Below the pieces are notes generated by a model. It saw only the letters and a list, made by a program, of their open reading frames with translations, ran no database searches and had not been told where the DNA came from. Below, piece by piece: positions 42,472 through 51,187 of a stretch of DNA of 64,000 nucleotides. The DNA is taken from positions 372,001 to 436,000 of the forward strand of contig JBGAIF010000003.1 of assembly GCA_044225795.1 (NCBI GenBank), written 5' to 3'. How positions within the stretch are numbered: position 1 is the first letter of the stretch; every line of letters begins with the position of its first letter. The position numbers and the translations under genes are program-made. The DNA is from Nemorincola sp044225795 (GTDB lineage Bacteria > Bacteroidota > Bacteroidia > Chitinophagales > Chitinophagaceae).

Positions 42472-42546
42472 ATGGGTAGCTCCTACGGAGCATGTTGGAA
42501 CGTATTGTTTTGGTTGCTACAAACAGGTAGCCCCGCCGGGGCAGAG
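42472..42546. repeat. Pair of related short hairpins
   Basis: GGTAGCTCC-TA-CGGAGC (about 42475-42490) and GGTAGCCCC-GC-CGGGGC (about 42528-42543) share the GGTAGC lead and stem layout but have different stem bases, as in a palindromic intergenic repeat family. Confidence 0.6.
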
Positions 42547-42797
42547 AGATGTTGAGGGAGCAATCAGCTAAACAAAAGAGCATGTAATAAGAAACACCGT
42601 CTTTTCCGGTACGGACAATGGTGGTGGGCCGAGGTACAAATAAGATGAGTATGTACAGGCTGCTGAGGGAAACAAGAACAGACCTGACTGTTTCAAATCT
42701 CTTGCCGAATATTTTTGTTTCAATTGATGGCATTGGTTGATATCTGATATTTGAAGATAGAATGATCTTTTATTTACTGTAATGTAATGCGTTGAAT

Positions 42798-42828
42798 TTG
42801 CGTATTGGGCATTAAAGTTTTACCTTGC
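42798..42828 (+). promoter_or_regulatory. Putative Bacteroidota promoter for the acyl-CoA dehydrogenase gene
   Basis: TTG (42798-42800) lies 20 bp before TACCTTGC (42821-42828), close to the Bacteroidota -33 TTG / -7 TAnnTTTG pattern and spacing. The ATG follows 18 bp later. Confidence 0.5.
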
Positions 42829-42846
42829 AGCCTCATTACATATATT

Positions 42847-43989
42847 ATGAATTTTCAACTTACAGAAGAACAGATAGCAGTGCAAATGGCTGCACGCGAT
42901 TTTGCCCGTAACGAATTGTTGCCGGGTGTGATAGAGCGCGACGAAAAGCAGAAATTTCCGGAAGAGCAGGTGAAGAAACTTGCTGAGCTGGGCTTTATGG
43001 GTATGATGGTGGATCCTAAATATGGTGGTTCGGGTATGGACACCGTATCTTATGTACTGGCCATGGAAGAAATATCCAAGATAGACGCTTCTGTATCTGT
43101 ATGTATGAGTGTAAATAACTCGCTGGTATGCTGGGGCCTGGAAAAATATGGTAATGAAGAGCAAAAACAGAAGTACCTGGTAGAACTGGCGAAAGGGGAG
43201 AAGATAGGCGCGTTTCTGTTAAGCGAGCCTGAGGCCGGTTCTGATGCCACATCTCAGCGCACTACGGCTGAAGACAAGGGCGATTACTACCTGCTGAATG
43301 GTACGAAGAACTGGATCACGAATGGTAATTCGGCATCGTACTACCTGGTGATCGCACAAACTTATCCTGAGAAGGGACACAGAGGCATCAACGCGCTGAT
43401 CGTGGAGAAAAATTCTCCGGGTGTGACCGTAGGCGCTAAGGAAAATAAATTAGGTATCCGCGGTAGTGATACGCACAGCATCATGTTCCAGGATGTGAAG
43501 GTGCCTAAGGCTAACCGCATTGGTGATGACGGCTTTGGTTTCACATTCGCTATGAAGGTGCTGGCAGGTGGCCGTATCGGTATCGCTTCACAAGCGCTGG
43601 GTATAGCAAGCGGCGCATATGAACTGGCACTGAAGTACTCTAAGGAGCGTAAAGCGTTTGGCACAGAAATATCAAATCACCAGGCTATTGCATTCAAGCT
43701 GGCTGACATGGCCACTGAAATTGAAGCTGCAAGGTTGCTGTGCCTGAAGGCTGCATGGACGAAGGATCAGGGACAGGATTATACGTTGTCTGCGTCTATG
43801 GCTAAGTTGTTCGCATCTGACATTGCTCAGCGTGTGACAAACGAAGCGGTACAGGTGCATGGTGGTTACGGTTATGTAAAGGAGTTCCACGTAGAGCGCC
43901 TGATGCGCGACGCTAAGATCACCCAGATATACGAGGGTACGAGCGAGGTGCAGCGTATCGTTATCAGCCGTACGGTGCTGAAGGGGTAG
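42847..43989 (+). CDS. Acyl-CoA dehydrogenase (short/medium-chain type)
   Basis: A 380-residue flavoenzyme that introduces the alpha-beta double bond in acyl-CoA and passes electrons to ETF. The signatures are present: GAFLLSEPEAGSDA (FAD/substrate loop), KNWITNG, GGRIGIASQALGIA, FGTEISNHQAIAFKLADMA, and the C-terminal QIYEGTSEVQRIVISR containing the catalytic-base Glu typical of short-chain and butyryl-CoA dehydrogenases. I start at the ATG at 42847 (MNFQLTEEQ), the normal family N-terminus, rather than an upstream start at 42805. It probably acts in fatty acid or amino acid breakdown. Confidence 0.95.
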   Translation: MNFQLTEEQIAVQMAARDFARNELLPGVIERDEKQKFPEEQVKKLAELGFMGMMVDPKYGGSGMDTVSYVLAMEEISKIDASVSVCMSVNNSLVCWGLEKYGNEEQKQKYLVELAKGEKIGAFLLSEPEAGSDATSQRTTAEDKGDYYLLNGTKNWITNGNSASYYLVIAQTYPEKGHRGINALIVEKNSPGVTVGAKENKLGIRGSDTHSIMFQDVKVPKANRIGDDGFGFTFAMKVLAGGRIGIASQALGIASGAYELALKYSKERKAFGTEISNHQAIAFKLADMATEIEAARLLCLKAAWTKDQGQDYTLSASMAKLFASDIAQRVTNEAVQVHGGYGYVKEFHVERLMRDAKITQIYEGTSEVQRIVISRTVLKG

Positions 43990-44000
43990 TTCTTTTCAGA

Positions 44001-44070
44001 GAACAGTGAATAGTGAATAGTGAACAGTGAATAGTGAACAGTTGAGAGAGGACAGTGAATAGTGAATAGT
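44001..44070. repeat. Heptamer array of GAATAGT/GAACAGT units
   Basis: About ten 7-bp units (GAACAGT, GAATAGT, with one irregular unit in the middle) start 12 bp after the dehydrogenase stop. Confidence 0.85.
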
Positions 44071-44091
44071 TCGGTAAATAAATAGATTGAG

Positions 44092-44120
44092 CCGCCCGGG
44101 GATTCCGGGCGGTTTTTTTG
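44092..44120 (+). terminator. Terminator after the acyl-CoA dehydrogenase gene
   Basis: CCGCCCGG-GGATT-CCGGGCGG followed by seven Ts. Confidence 0.88.
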
Positions 44121-44172
44121 TGTTTGAACTAAGACCTGCCTACCGGCAGGTTTGGTCTTTTGGGTTTTAAGA
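44120..44172. repeat. Dispersed palindromic element, copy 2
   Basis: TGTTTGAACTAAGACCTGCC followed by TACCGGCAGGT, then a GT-rich tail. This copy has the full ACCTGCC-TACC-GGCAGGT palindrome. Like copy 1 it directly follows a terminator that itself follows a heptamer array. Confidence 0.7.
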
Positions 44173-44220
44173 TTGACTGGATTTCTTTTTCGTTGGGTGC
44201 GGAGACCGGGCCGGTACCAT

Positions 44221-44252
44221 AAAATAAAAGAGCCCCGCATTGCGGGGCTCCG
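44221..44252 (-). terminator. Terminator after the DUF6580-like gene
   Basis: GAGCCCCGC-AAT-GCGGGGCTC followed on the minus strand by a T-rich tail, 20 bp past the stop codon. Confidence 0.85.
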
Positions 44253-44271
44253 GAGAATATTGCTGTTGCTA

Positions 44272-44850
44272 TTATGCTTTGGCTTTCTGCATTTTGCTGA
44301 GTATTGCAAGCTGCAGGAGGTGGTAACCACCAAACAATAGTATGCTGCCTGTAAGCTCGCTCATGAGTGTATTCCTGAAGAAAGGAATAGCTGCTACGTA
44401 GGTATTTATCAGTCCGGGAAAACCTTTTCCGTAGTTGTAGAGGTCGGCTTTACCAGACTCAATTGCTATCCAAACGCCGAGGTTGCTGATGATAAAGAAT
44501 GCCACAGCACCGGCGAGTGTATAACCAAGGACATTAAGTGCAGATACTTTCTTCATGAACATGCCAATGAATGTAACTGCGATCAGTGCGCCATAAACGC
44601 AAACCTGTTCGATGCCATAGAAGCCCTGCCATGGTGTGAACAAAGAGATATACAGATCGCCCATGAGCTGAGCCAGTACCGGCAGCAGGAAGGCGATACG
44701 CCTGTTCTTCACAATGGCGCCGCTGAAGAGGCCCAGCGCGCAGACAGGTGCAAAGTTGTAAATAGCCATCTGGAAGTTGGCGATACGAGCCAGTCCGACC
44801 ATGAGTACCAACCCGATGGCGAGGATAATATTGAGTTTGTTATTCTTCAT
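44272..44850 (-). CDS. DUF6580-like integral membrane protein
   Basis: A 192-residue protein with five or six membrane helices. The pattern NFAPVCALGLFSGAIV, then RIAFLLPVLAQLMGDLYI, and a late TYVAAIPFFRNTLMSELTGSIL matches the DUF6580 family, which resembles the S components of ECF-type vitamin transporters. A role in uptake of a small cofactor is therefore plausible but unproven. It is last in a minus-strand series after fabG and fabH and has its own terminator. Confidence 0.75.
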   Translation of the reverse strand: MKNNKLNIILAIGLVLMVGLARIANFQMAIYNFAPVCALGLFSGAIVKNRRIAFLLPVLAQLMGDLYISLFTPWQGFYGIEQVCVYGALIAVTFIGMFMKKVSALNVLGYTLAGAVAFFIISNLGVWIAIESGKADLYNYGKGFPGLINTYVAAIPFFRNTLMSELTGSILLFGGYHLLQLAILSKMQKAKA

Positions 44851-44888
44851 ATGAGTCAGTTATTGCAAAAATAGGGTAAAAAATGAAA

Positions 44889-45887
44889 TTAGTTGGTTTC
44901 GTAAGCCCACTTAATATAGGTAGCGCCCCAAGTAAACCCTCCACCGAACGCAGCCAATATTATGTTGTCTCCTTTGTGCAGCCTTTTTTCCCACTCCCAC
45001 AGGCACAGTGGCAGGGTGCCATTGGTGGTGTTGCCAAAACGCTCGATATTGATCATCACCTTCTCTGAAGGGAGGTTCATGCGGTCGGCAGTGGCGTTGA
45101 TGATGCGGAGATTGGCCTGGTGCGGAACGAGCCATGATATGTCGTTGGCTGTAAGGTTGTTGCGTTCCATGATCTCAGCGGCAACATCTGCCATGTTCTT
45201 GACGGCAAACTTAAAAACAGCCTGACCTTCCTGGTACACATAGTGCTCCTTGTTCATCACGGTCTCGATAGTAGCAGGTTTTACAGAACCGCCTGCCTTC
45301 TGGTGCAAGTGCACGCGGCCACTGCCATCGGTACGCAGTACGGCATCAATAATGCCATAGCCATCCGTATCGGGTTCGAGGAGCACACAACCGGCCCCAT
45401 CGCCAAAGATGATGGAGGTGGTACGGTCTTCGTAATTCATGATGGAGCTCATCTTGTCCACCCCGATAACAATCACTTTTTTGTGCCTGCCGGTCTCGAT
45501 GAACTGAGCGCCCACATTGAGGGCAAAAATAAAGCCGCTACACGCGGCATTGATATCATATCCCCAGGCATTGGTCATGCCCGCTTTATCGCATATTACA
45601 TTCGCCGTAGCCGGGAACTGCATATCGGGCGTGGTAGTGGCGCAGATCACCAGCTCAATATCGGTAGGTGCGAGGCCCTTTTTATTCAACAAGTTCTTTA
45701 CTGCTTCCACAGCGAGGTCGCTGCTTCCTTTCCCTTCTCCCTTTAATATCCGGCGTTCCTTAATTCCCGTTCTTGTCTGTATCCATTCATCTGTGGTATC
45801 CATCATGGTCTCGAGCTCTGCGTTGGTAAGCCTGTACTCAGGTACATATCCGCCAACACCCGTGATGGAAGCATGAACTTTCTGCAT
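44889..45887 (-). CDS. fabH: 3-oxoacyl-ACP synthase III
   Basis: A 332-residue ketosynthase III that condenses acetyl-CoA (or a branched starter) with malonyl-ACP to begin fatty acid synthesis. The Cys-His-Asn triad is visible in NAACSGFIFAL, LVPHQANLRI and RFGNTTNGTLP. The N-terminus ASITGVGGYVPEYRLTN and the segment WIQTRTGIKERRI are typical. Bacteroidota often use FabH for iso/anteiso starters; specificity is not readable here. It lies 70 bp downstream of fabG on the same strand, so the two may form an operon. A genome can carry several FabH paralogues, so this need not be the main one. Confidence 0.94.
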   Translation of the reverse strand: MQKVHASITGVGGYVPEYRLTNAELETMMDTTDEWIQTRTGIKERRILKGEGKGSSDLAVEAVKNLLNKKGLAPTDIELVICATTTPDMQFPATANVICDKAGMTNAWGYDINAACSGFIFALNVGAQFIETGRHKKVIVIGVDKMSSIMNYEDRTTSIIFGDGAGCVLLEPDTDGYGIIDAVLRTDGSGRVHLHQKAGGSVKPATIETVMNKEHYVYQEGQAVFKFAVKNMADVAAEIMERNNLTANDISWLVPHQANLRIINATADRMNLPSEKVMINIERFGNTTNGTLPLCLWEWEKRLHKGDNIILAAFGGGFTWGATYIKWAYETN

Positions 45888-45957
45888 TTATAAATATTTT
45901 ATTTAATGAAGCAAAAGTATGAAAATAAGCTGATAGACTTTGTTAATATACGCACCA

Positions 45958-46704
45958 TTAAAGCGCCATTCCGCCACAAACATTGAGTACCTGGCCGGTG
46001 ATATAAACGCTCATATCTGAAGCAAGGAACAGTGCGGCGTTGGCCACGTCTTCGGTTTTACCGAAGCGGCCCAGCGGTATCTTCTCGAACCACTTTTCCG
46101 CACCGCCATCTTTCAGGTAGTGGGTCATATCTGTTTCGATAAAGCCCGGTGCTATGGCATTGCAACGGATGTTGCGGCTGCCTATTTCCTGTGCTATGCT
46201 CTTGGTGAAACCGATGATGCCGGCCTTGCTTGCCGCATATGCGCTTTGCCCGGCATTGCCCTTGATGCCTACGATGGAAGACATATTGATGATGCTGCCG
46301 GAGCGCGCTTTCATCATTGGGCGAATCACCTGCTTGGTGAGGTTGAAGATGCTCTTCAGGTTGGCTTGCATCACCTCATCCCATTGTTCGGGAGAGAGGC
46401 GAAGCAGCAGGTTGTCGCGGCTGATACCGGCGTTGTTGACACAAACATCAATAGTGTTGAAATCCTTAGTTACGTCATTGGCCAGTTGTTCTGCGGCTTT
46501 GAAATCTCCCGCATCGCTTTTGTAGCCTTTGGCTTTTACGCCCAGGGCTACCAATCGTTCTTCCAATGCCTTTGCCTTCTCTTCTGAAGAAAGGTAGGTG
46601 AAGGCAATATCAGCACCATGCTCGGCAAATTTCAACGCGATACCTTCTCCTATACCCCTGCTGGCTCCGGTGATGAGCGCCACTTTATTTTCCAGTAATT
46701 TCAT
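45958..46704 (-). CDS. fabG: 3-oxoacyl-ACP reductase
   Basis: A 248-residue short-chain dehydrogenase/reductase. The NADP-binding TGASRGIGEGIA loop, the NNAG-type VNNAGISRDNLLLRL, and the catalytic set Asn, Ser (NMSSIVGIKGNAG), Tyr and Lys (SAYAASKAG) are intact, and ITGQVLNVCGGMAL is the classic FabG ending. It reduces 3-oxoacyl-ACP in fatty acid elongation. It lies immediately upstream of fabH, which supports the fatty acid synthesis call over a general SDR. Confidence 0.93.
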   Translation of the reverse strand: MKLLENKVALITGASRGIGEGIALKFAEHGADIAFTYLSSEEKAKALEERLVALGVKAKGYKSDAGDFKAAEQLANDVTKDFNTIDVCVNNAGISRDNLLLRLSPEQWDEVMQANLKSIFNLTKQVIRPMMKARSGSIINMSSIVGIKGNAGQSAYAASKAGIIGFTKSIAQEIGSRNIRCNAIAPGFIETDMTHYLKDGGAEKWFEKIPLGRFGKTEDVANAALFLASDMSVYITGQVLNVCGGMAL

Positions 46705-46831
46705 GCTGTGTGATTTGCTGCGAAAATACTGATTGCTATGGCAATATTCAAACGAAGCTTATTATAGGTACTTTTTGTTATTTGTGTTGTGTGTGGAATA
46801 TACCTATAGGACAATATGTATTTGTTGATAA

Positions 46832-47092
46832 CTACTTAGTTTGCCATCTTTTGAGATAGGGCAAGCTATTTACTGCCATATCAATGATATTTTGCGGTAT
46901 GGCTTTTTTCTTCATTTCTGATACCACTATCGTTTCCATTTCTTTCATGCTCATACCGGGAGTCGTGAATGCCCCGTTCTCGTAGCAGTATTTGCAATAT
47001 TCATTACTTAACGATCCGTCTTTTTCGGTTCCTTTTACCTGGTCATTATCCAAAGGCATGCTACAGCTCTGGCAGAAATTCTGCATGTTCAT
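46832..47092 (-). CDS. Small zinc-ribbon protein
   Basis: An 86-residue protein with a four-cysteine zinc-ribbon site: CQSCSMPL near the N-terminus and YCKYCYENGAF later (about residues 7-10 and 33-36). The rest is helical (MSMKEMETIVVSEMKKKAIPQN). It matches the small zinc-ribbon family found widely in bacteria and archaea, whose function is unknown. A start two codons in (MQNF) is possible. Confidence 0.8.
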   Translation of the reverse strand: MNMQNFCQSCSMPLDNDQVKGTEKDGSLSNEYCKYCYENGAFTTPGMSMKEMETIVVSEMKKKAIPQNIIDMAVNSLPYLKRWQTK

Positions 47093-47205
47093 ATCATTTG
47101 TTTTTATACAGGCAAAGAAATCAGTTTTTCAATGGGACGATGATGATCTCCATCACTCACTACCATGAGAAGCATCAGCAAAAGGCAGCGGGTGGGAATG
47201 AAAAG

Positions 47206-48123
47206 CTATTTTCTGATATTAACAGTTGCCTGCCGGGTAGCAGGTTTCTTATTGATGAGATACACAGCTACAATGCCGAGTAAACCACCAATGGCTGTAT
47301 GCAATTGTATATGCTCGCCGAGGGTAAGCCAGGAGGAGACCGCCGCAGCTACCGGAACGAGAAAGATAAAGCTGCTTGCCTTTTCCGCGCCAAGGCTGGT
47401 GGTAGCATAGAAGTAAACGGTGGTGGCAATGGCAGTGACTATAGCCGAACTAAAAATGAGATTGAGCCAGAACTGCCAATCTGTGATGTGGATGGTGGCC
47501 GCTAATTCAGGAAAGTCGGTAAAGGGCAACAGGCAAGCCATGGTAATGATGTATTGCCACAGGCTGAAGCCGGGGGATGATCCGTATTTAGATCCCATGG
47601 CGGTGAATTTGCTCATAACCGCCCATGTGAGCGCAGCAAGCAGGAAGAATAAATTGCCGCTGTCGAATAAAGTATGCGTGTTGTCCCACAGTTTCAGCAA
47701 CACACATCCTGCGATAATGCCCAGTACGAGGCCGGCGGACTCAAATTTTCCGGGAAGCCGTTTCTTCAGGAAGATATTGATGGTGTAGGCAATGATCGGG
47801 TTGAGGGTAGTGACCAGCACGCCGCCGGCGCCGGGCGCTCCTTTCTTTAATCCCATGAAGAAGAAATAACTATAGAGCGCCAGCAATGCGCCGGATATTG
47901 CGAATATGGGTACGCCCTTCTTTTTTACCCTGATACTAATGCCCATAGACGGTAGTAGTATCAGCATGGTGATCACGACAACGATATAACGTGAAACCGT
48001 AAAATTGGCAGGAGAGCAATAATGGGTGAGGACTTTATTTGCCGGCCAGCTCAGCCCCCACAGGCACATGCTGATGACCATTCCGATAGTGAGGTATCCT
48101 TCTGAGATGTGTTTGCGGTGCAT
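47206..48123 (-). CDS. EamA/DMT-superfamily transporter
   Basis: A 305-residue protein with ten hydrophobic helices in two EamA repeats (GMVISMCLWGLSWPANKVL at the start; the second repeat begins NLFFLLAALTWAVMSKF). These proteins export or import amino acids, nucleotide-related compounds or other metabolites; the substrate is unknown. I start at the ATG at 48123 (MHRKHISEG). It is divergent from the Coq4-like gene with 82 bp between the starts. Confidence 0.88.
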   Translation of the reverse strand: MHRKHISEGYLTIGMVISMCLWGLSWPANKVLTHYCSPANFTVSRYIVVVITMLILLPSMGISIRVKKKGVPIFAISGALLALYSYFFFMGLKKGAPGAGGVLVTTLNPIIAYTINIFLKKRLPGKFESAGLVLGIIAGCVLLKLWDNTHTLFDSGNLFFLLAALTWAVMSKFTAMGSKYGSSPGFSLWQYIITMACLLPFTDFPELAATIHITDWQFWLNLIFSSAIVTAIATTVYFYATTSLGAEKASSFIFLVPVAAAVSSWLTLGEHIQLHTAIGGLLGIVAVYLINKKPATRQATVNIRK

Positions 48124-48205
48124 TTGCGGAGCGAAGATACTATGGAAATTATTCTTATCCGTAAACGGGTTTATGTAATTTAGCACTGCCCGAATTTCCC
48201 CTGCT

Positions 48206-48739
48206 ATGCGTGAGTACCCTGATGATTGGAAGGTAAAGGACGCTTTACCGGTCTATTTCTCAAAGTATCATTTTGAGAACGGGGGATATGATCTCAAGTG
48301 GTTCAAAATAAAGTTCGGGCCGGTGTACATTCCGTTGCCTAATACTAAGGGCCGGATAGCGGCAGTGAAGATACACGACATACATCACCTGCTTACGGAA
48401 TACAAGGCCAATATAAAGGGGGAAGTACAAATAGGCGCGTGGGAGCTGGCATCGGGATGTGGCAGGTATGTGGCTGCCTGGGTGCTGAACTTTGGTTCTA
48501 TATCATTGGGTTTACTGATGCACCAAAGAACCATGTACCGGGCTTTTATGGATGGGAGGGCGGTGCGCACCAATTTATACCAGGGTGCCATTTATGATGA
48601 GCGCCTGCTGAACCGAACACTGGGGGAACTAAGAAGGGAGATTGGAATAGTGAACCCTAAGAAGAATAATGCGGGAGATGTGCTCTTGTTCGTACTGTGT
48701 GTAGCGCTGAATATTGTCTTGTCGTTAGGTTTTGTTTAG
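48206..48739 (+). CDS. Coq4-like protein
   Basis: A 177-residue protein carrying the Coq4 metal-site signature HD-x2-H-x11-E (KIHDIHHLLTEYKANIKGEV, about residues 57-76). Coq4 acts in ubiquinone assembly in mitochondria and proteobacteria. Bacteroidota normally use menaquinone, so this protein probably has another role. A hydrophobic patch and a C-terminal membrane segment (DVLLFVLCVALNIVLSLGF) suggest membrane association. The next gene starts within a few bases, which suggests an operon. Confidence 0.75.
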   Translation: MREYPDDWKVKDALPVYFSKYHFENGGYDLKWFKIKFGPVYIPLPNTKGRIAAVKIHDIHHLLTEYKANIKGEVQIGAWELASGCGRYVAAWVLNFGSISLGLLMHQRTMYRAFMDGRAVRTNLYQGAIYDERLLNRTLGELRREIGIVNPKKNNAGDVLLFVLCVALNIVLSLGFV

Positions 48740-48759
48740 GGATGTTGGTTGTTTATTTC

Positions 48760-49428
48760 ATGTCTCATACACCGTTTGAATTGATGGAAGAGAGGAGCAA
48801 CATAAAAAGCTATGCGGTCCTATTGCCTGTCCTGGGCAACATATTGTTCGCGTCACTGTACCTGGTGGCAGTGGCTTTGTACCCGGGCGGAAATAATGCT
48901 GATGAGCATGCACCGGGGTTTAGCTGGTTGCATAACTACTGGTGCAACCTGCAGGGAACATATGCTATCAATGGCGCTGTGAACACGGCAAGGCCTGTGG
49001 CGCTGACCGCTATGTTTGTGCTGTGTGTATCGCTGGCATTATTCTGGTTCCATTTTGCGCATGTGGCCGGACTAACGGGAAGAAGAAAGAAACTGATGCG
49101 TTTTTCCGGCGTGGCCTGTGTTTCTGCGGCACTGTTCATATTCACCAGCTATCATGATATGTTGATAAATATGACCGGTGTGCTGGGGTGTATAGCTATT
49201 GTGGAGACCTTCCTGGGCCTGCGCCGGATGAAATGGGATAAACTGTTCGTATTTGGCGTGGTGAATCTTGTGCTAATAGCGCTGAACAATATTTTCTACC
49301 GTGTCAAGCCATTATTGTTCTTACTGGCTGTGACACAAAAGATAACCTTTGCTTCCTGCCTGATATGGGTGTCGTTGATATGCCTGCAAATGTACCGAGC
49401 GCAGATGCAAAGCAGGACTGAATCCTGA
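48760..49428 (+). CDS. DUF998-like multi-pass membrane protein
   Basis: A ~222-residue protein with six or seven membrane helices. The segment HAPGFSWLHNYWCNLQG after the first helix resembles the DUF998 signature region, but the match is loose. There is no visible catalytic motif. The start is ambiguous: ATG at 48742 follows the upstream stop by two bases, and ATG at 48760 (MSHTPFEL) gives the simpler N-terminus. It is probably co-transcribed with the Coq4-like gene. Confidence 0.65.
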   Translation: MSHTPFELMEERSNIKSYAVLLPVLGNILFASLYLVAVALYPGGNNADEHAPGFSWLHNYWCNLQGTYAINGAVNTARPVALTAMFVLCVSLALFWFHFAHVAGLTGRRKKLMRFSGVACVSAALFIFTSYHDMLINMTGVLGCIAIVETFLGLRRMKWDKLFVFGVVNLVLIALNNIFYRVKPLLFLLAVTQKITFASCLIWVSLICLQMYRAQMQSRTES

Positions 49429-49436
49429 CAGATCAA

Positions 49437-50339
49437 TCAGAAGAGTGTTCCTTCATTATACATGACCGGTAACGGTATCTGTGTGCCGCAATGCTTATTC
49501 ATCTGCTGAATAAAATATCTTATCAACTCGGGCGAATGCAATTCATCGTGCTGGTGCATGAAGAAATAGCAACGTTCCAATCCTTCGTTCATCCAGAGTT
49601 TGATACGTTGTACCCATTCGTCGATGCGAGTATAGTCGGACGGGTGGAGCGCATTGCCTACAAAACGTATGAAACACTCCGGGGTTGAGAGGTGCATATG
49701 CGCACAGTCTCTGCGGCCGGCAGCATCTGTGATGACAATACCCCGTTTCTGTTTGCGCAGAAAGTCATAAAGCGCAGGATCATAGCCTTTTCCGGAATCA
49801 TACCATTCTTCATGCCTTAGTTCCAGGAAAACGTCTATGTCCTTGGGGATGTCTGTCAGAAACTCCTCGATGGTGTCGCGGTGTTTGAGCCCCATCTGCG
49901 GGTGGGGCATAAGAAATACCGGCCCTAACTGACTGCCAAATTCAGATATAACATCGAGAAAAGCGTCCACTTCCTGACGGGCATTCTTCAGCCTGCGGAT
50001 GTGCGTAATGGATTGCGTGAACTTAGGACAGAAGATAAAATTCTCAGGGACCGCCTGTACCCATTTAGCCACCTGCTCGCGGGAGTGCAGGTTGTAGAAG
50101 AACCCATTGAACTCTATGCTATTGAATTGCTTTGCATAATGAGCCAGGAAATCTTTCTCTTTAGTGCCGGGAGGGTATAGTTTGCCTATCCAGTCTTTAC
50201 GGCCCCACTTGGCGCAGCCTATGTAGAATTTAGTTTTTCCCTTACCTTTTTTCAGTACTTCCTTATTACATGCCGGGTCTTTCGGGAGTGAGAAATCGGT
50301 AGTCAGTAATTCTTTCTCTGTGATCCTGCCAAATTCCAT
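49437..50339 (-). CDS. DUF72 (YecE-like) protein
   Basis: A 300-residue TIM-barrel-like protein of the DUF72 family. The diagnostic N-terminal motifs are FYIGCAKWGRKDWIGKLYPPG and FNSIEFNGFFYNLHSREQVAKW, followed by FCPKFTQSITH and FLELRHEEWYD. The family is widespread and its biochemical role is unknown. It lies 33 bp downstream of birA on the same strand and converges on the DUF998-like gene with eight bases between stops. Confidence 0.9.
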   Translation of the reverse strand: MEFGRITEKELLTTDFSLPKDPACNKEVLKKGKGKTKFYIGCAKWGRKDWIGKLYPPGTKEKDFLAHYAKQFNSIEFNGFFYNLHSREQVAKWVQAVPENFIFCPKFTQSITHIRRLKNARQEVDAFLDVISEFGSQLGPVFLMPHPQMGLKHRDTIEEFLTDIPKDIDVFLELRHEEWYDSGKGYDPALYDFLRKQKRGIVITDAAGRRDCAHMHLSTPECFIRFVGNALHPSDYTRIDEWVQRIKLWMNEGLERCYFFMHQHDELHSPELIRYFIQQMNKHCGTQIPLPVMYNEGTLF

Positions 50340-50372
50340 GATGCGGTGTTGAAGAATAAAAATAACGAAAAA

Positions 50373-51104
50373 TTAAAGCGGCCATTCCCACGTTATTTGT
50401 CCGTGATAATAGGAGGCGATCGTTCCATCTATCAATTGAAGCGACAGTGATCCATCCGGGTTGGCTTGCACGATCTGTGCGTCCCATTTGTTACCATCGG
50501 TGCTAAAGGTTTGTATTTGCCCTTTCTTATACAAAAGTGCATTGTATTGTTCCATGTCATTTACCGGGACCCATACAACCGACATAACAGCATCACGAAT
50601 GAGATCGCGGATAACGCTGATCTCATATTCCTGTCCCGATTCTATTTTTAAGGATGTTGCAATGGGCAGGTCTGTAGGGAAAGAAGATTGCCGGATATTA
50701 AGCCCCAATCCTACAACCGCATTGGCCCATTTGCTGCCTCTAAGTATATTTTCAATTAATATACCACCTGCCTTTTTGTCATTAATAATTATGTCATTTG
50801 GCCATTTGATAGCGACCTGCCAATACTGATGGAGCTGTTTTAAAACCATGGCAATAGCAACGGCAACAGATGAATTAAAAATAAATTGGTCGGTAACCGG
50901 ACGTTTTGGGTCGGTGATCAGGCTCATCAGGAGGCTTTGTCCCGGTTCGTCTATCCATGTACGCCCTCTTTGTCCCTTGCCGCCCGTCTGGCTGAGGGCT
51001 ACAATGGCAGTGCCGGGATATGCCTTATCGGCATCTATAAGGCGCATGGCATAGTTATTGGTACTATCCACAGAAGAGAGCTCAATAAGCGGTAAATCTG
51101 ACAA
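50373..51104 (-). CDS. birA: Biotin--[acetyl-CoA-carboxylase] ligase
   Basis: A 243-residue class I biotin protein ligase that activates biotin with ATP and attaches it to a carrier lysine. The biotin/ATP-binding loop GGKGQRGRTW and KWPNDIIINDKKAGGILIE are intact, and a C-terminal SH3-like domain ends the protein. There is no N-terminal helix-turn-helix, so it is an enzyme only and not a repressor. A likely substrate is the EAMKM carrier at 11102-11602. It is divergent from rsfS, a gene order conserved in Bacteroidota. Confidence 0.95.
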   Translation of the reverse strand: MSDLPLIELSSVDSTNNYAMRLIDADKAYPGTAIVALSQTGGKGQRGRTWIDEPGQSLLMSLITDPKRPVTDQFIFNSSVAVAIAMVLKQLHQYWQVAIKWPNDIIINDKKAGGILIENILRGSKWANAVVGLGLNIRQSSFPTDLPIATSLKIESGQEYEISVIRDLIRDAVMSVVWVPVNDMEQYNALLYKKGQIQTFSTDGNKWDAQIVQANPDGSLSLQLIDGTIASYYHGQITWEWPL

Positions 51105-51187
51105 TGTCGTGAGGTTTAGTGCGAAAAGATTTATAATTTTGATAAACCGTAATGGGTATCAGTAAACAAAAATAAGCTACATAACGT

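Larger units (their letters stand above)
42314..42846. other. Repeat-bearing intergenic gap upstream of the acyl-CoA dehydrogenase gene
   Basis: No credible gene was found in this 533-bp gap. In order it holds a heptamer array (42316-42357), a terminator (42383-42408), an ACCTGCC-type palindrome (about 42424-42442), two short hairpins of related design (42475-42545), unremarkable DNA, and a promoter-like site near 42798-42828. Confidence 0.65.

Noticed and set aside
42470..42733. 87-codon open frame on the minus strand
   Set aside because: It runs across the short hairpin repeats and has no recognisable domain, so it reads as intergenic repeat DNA.
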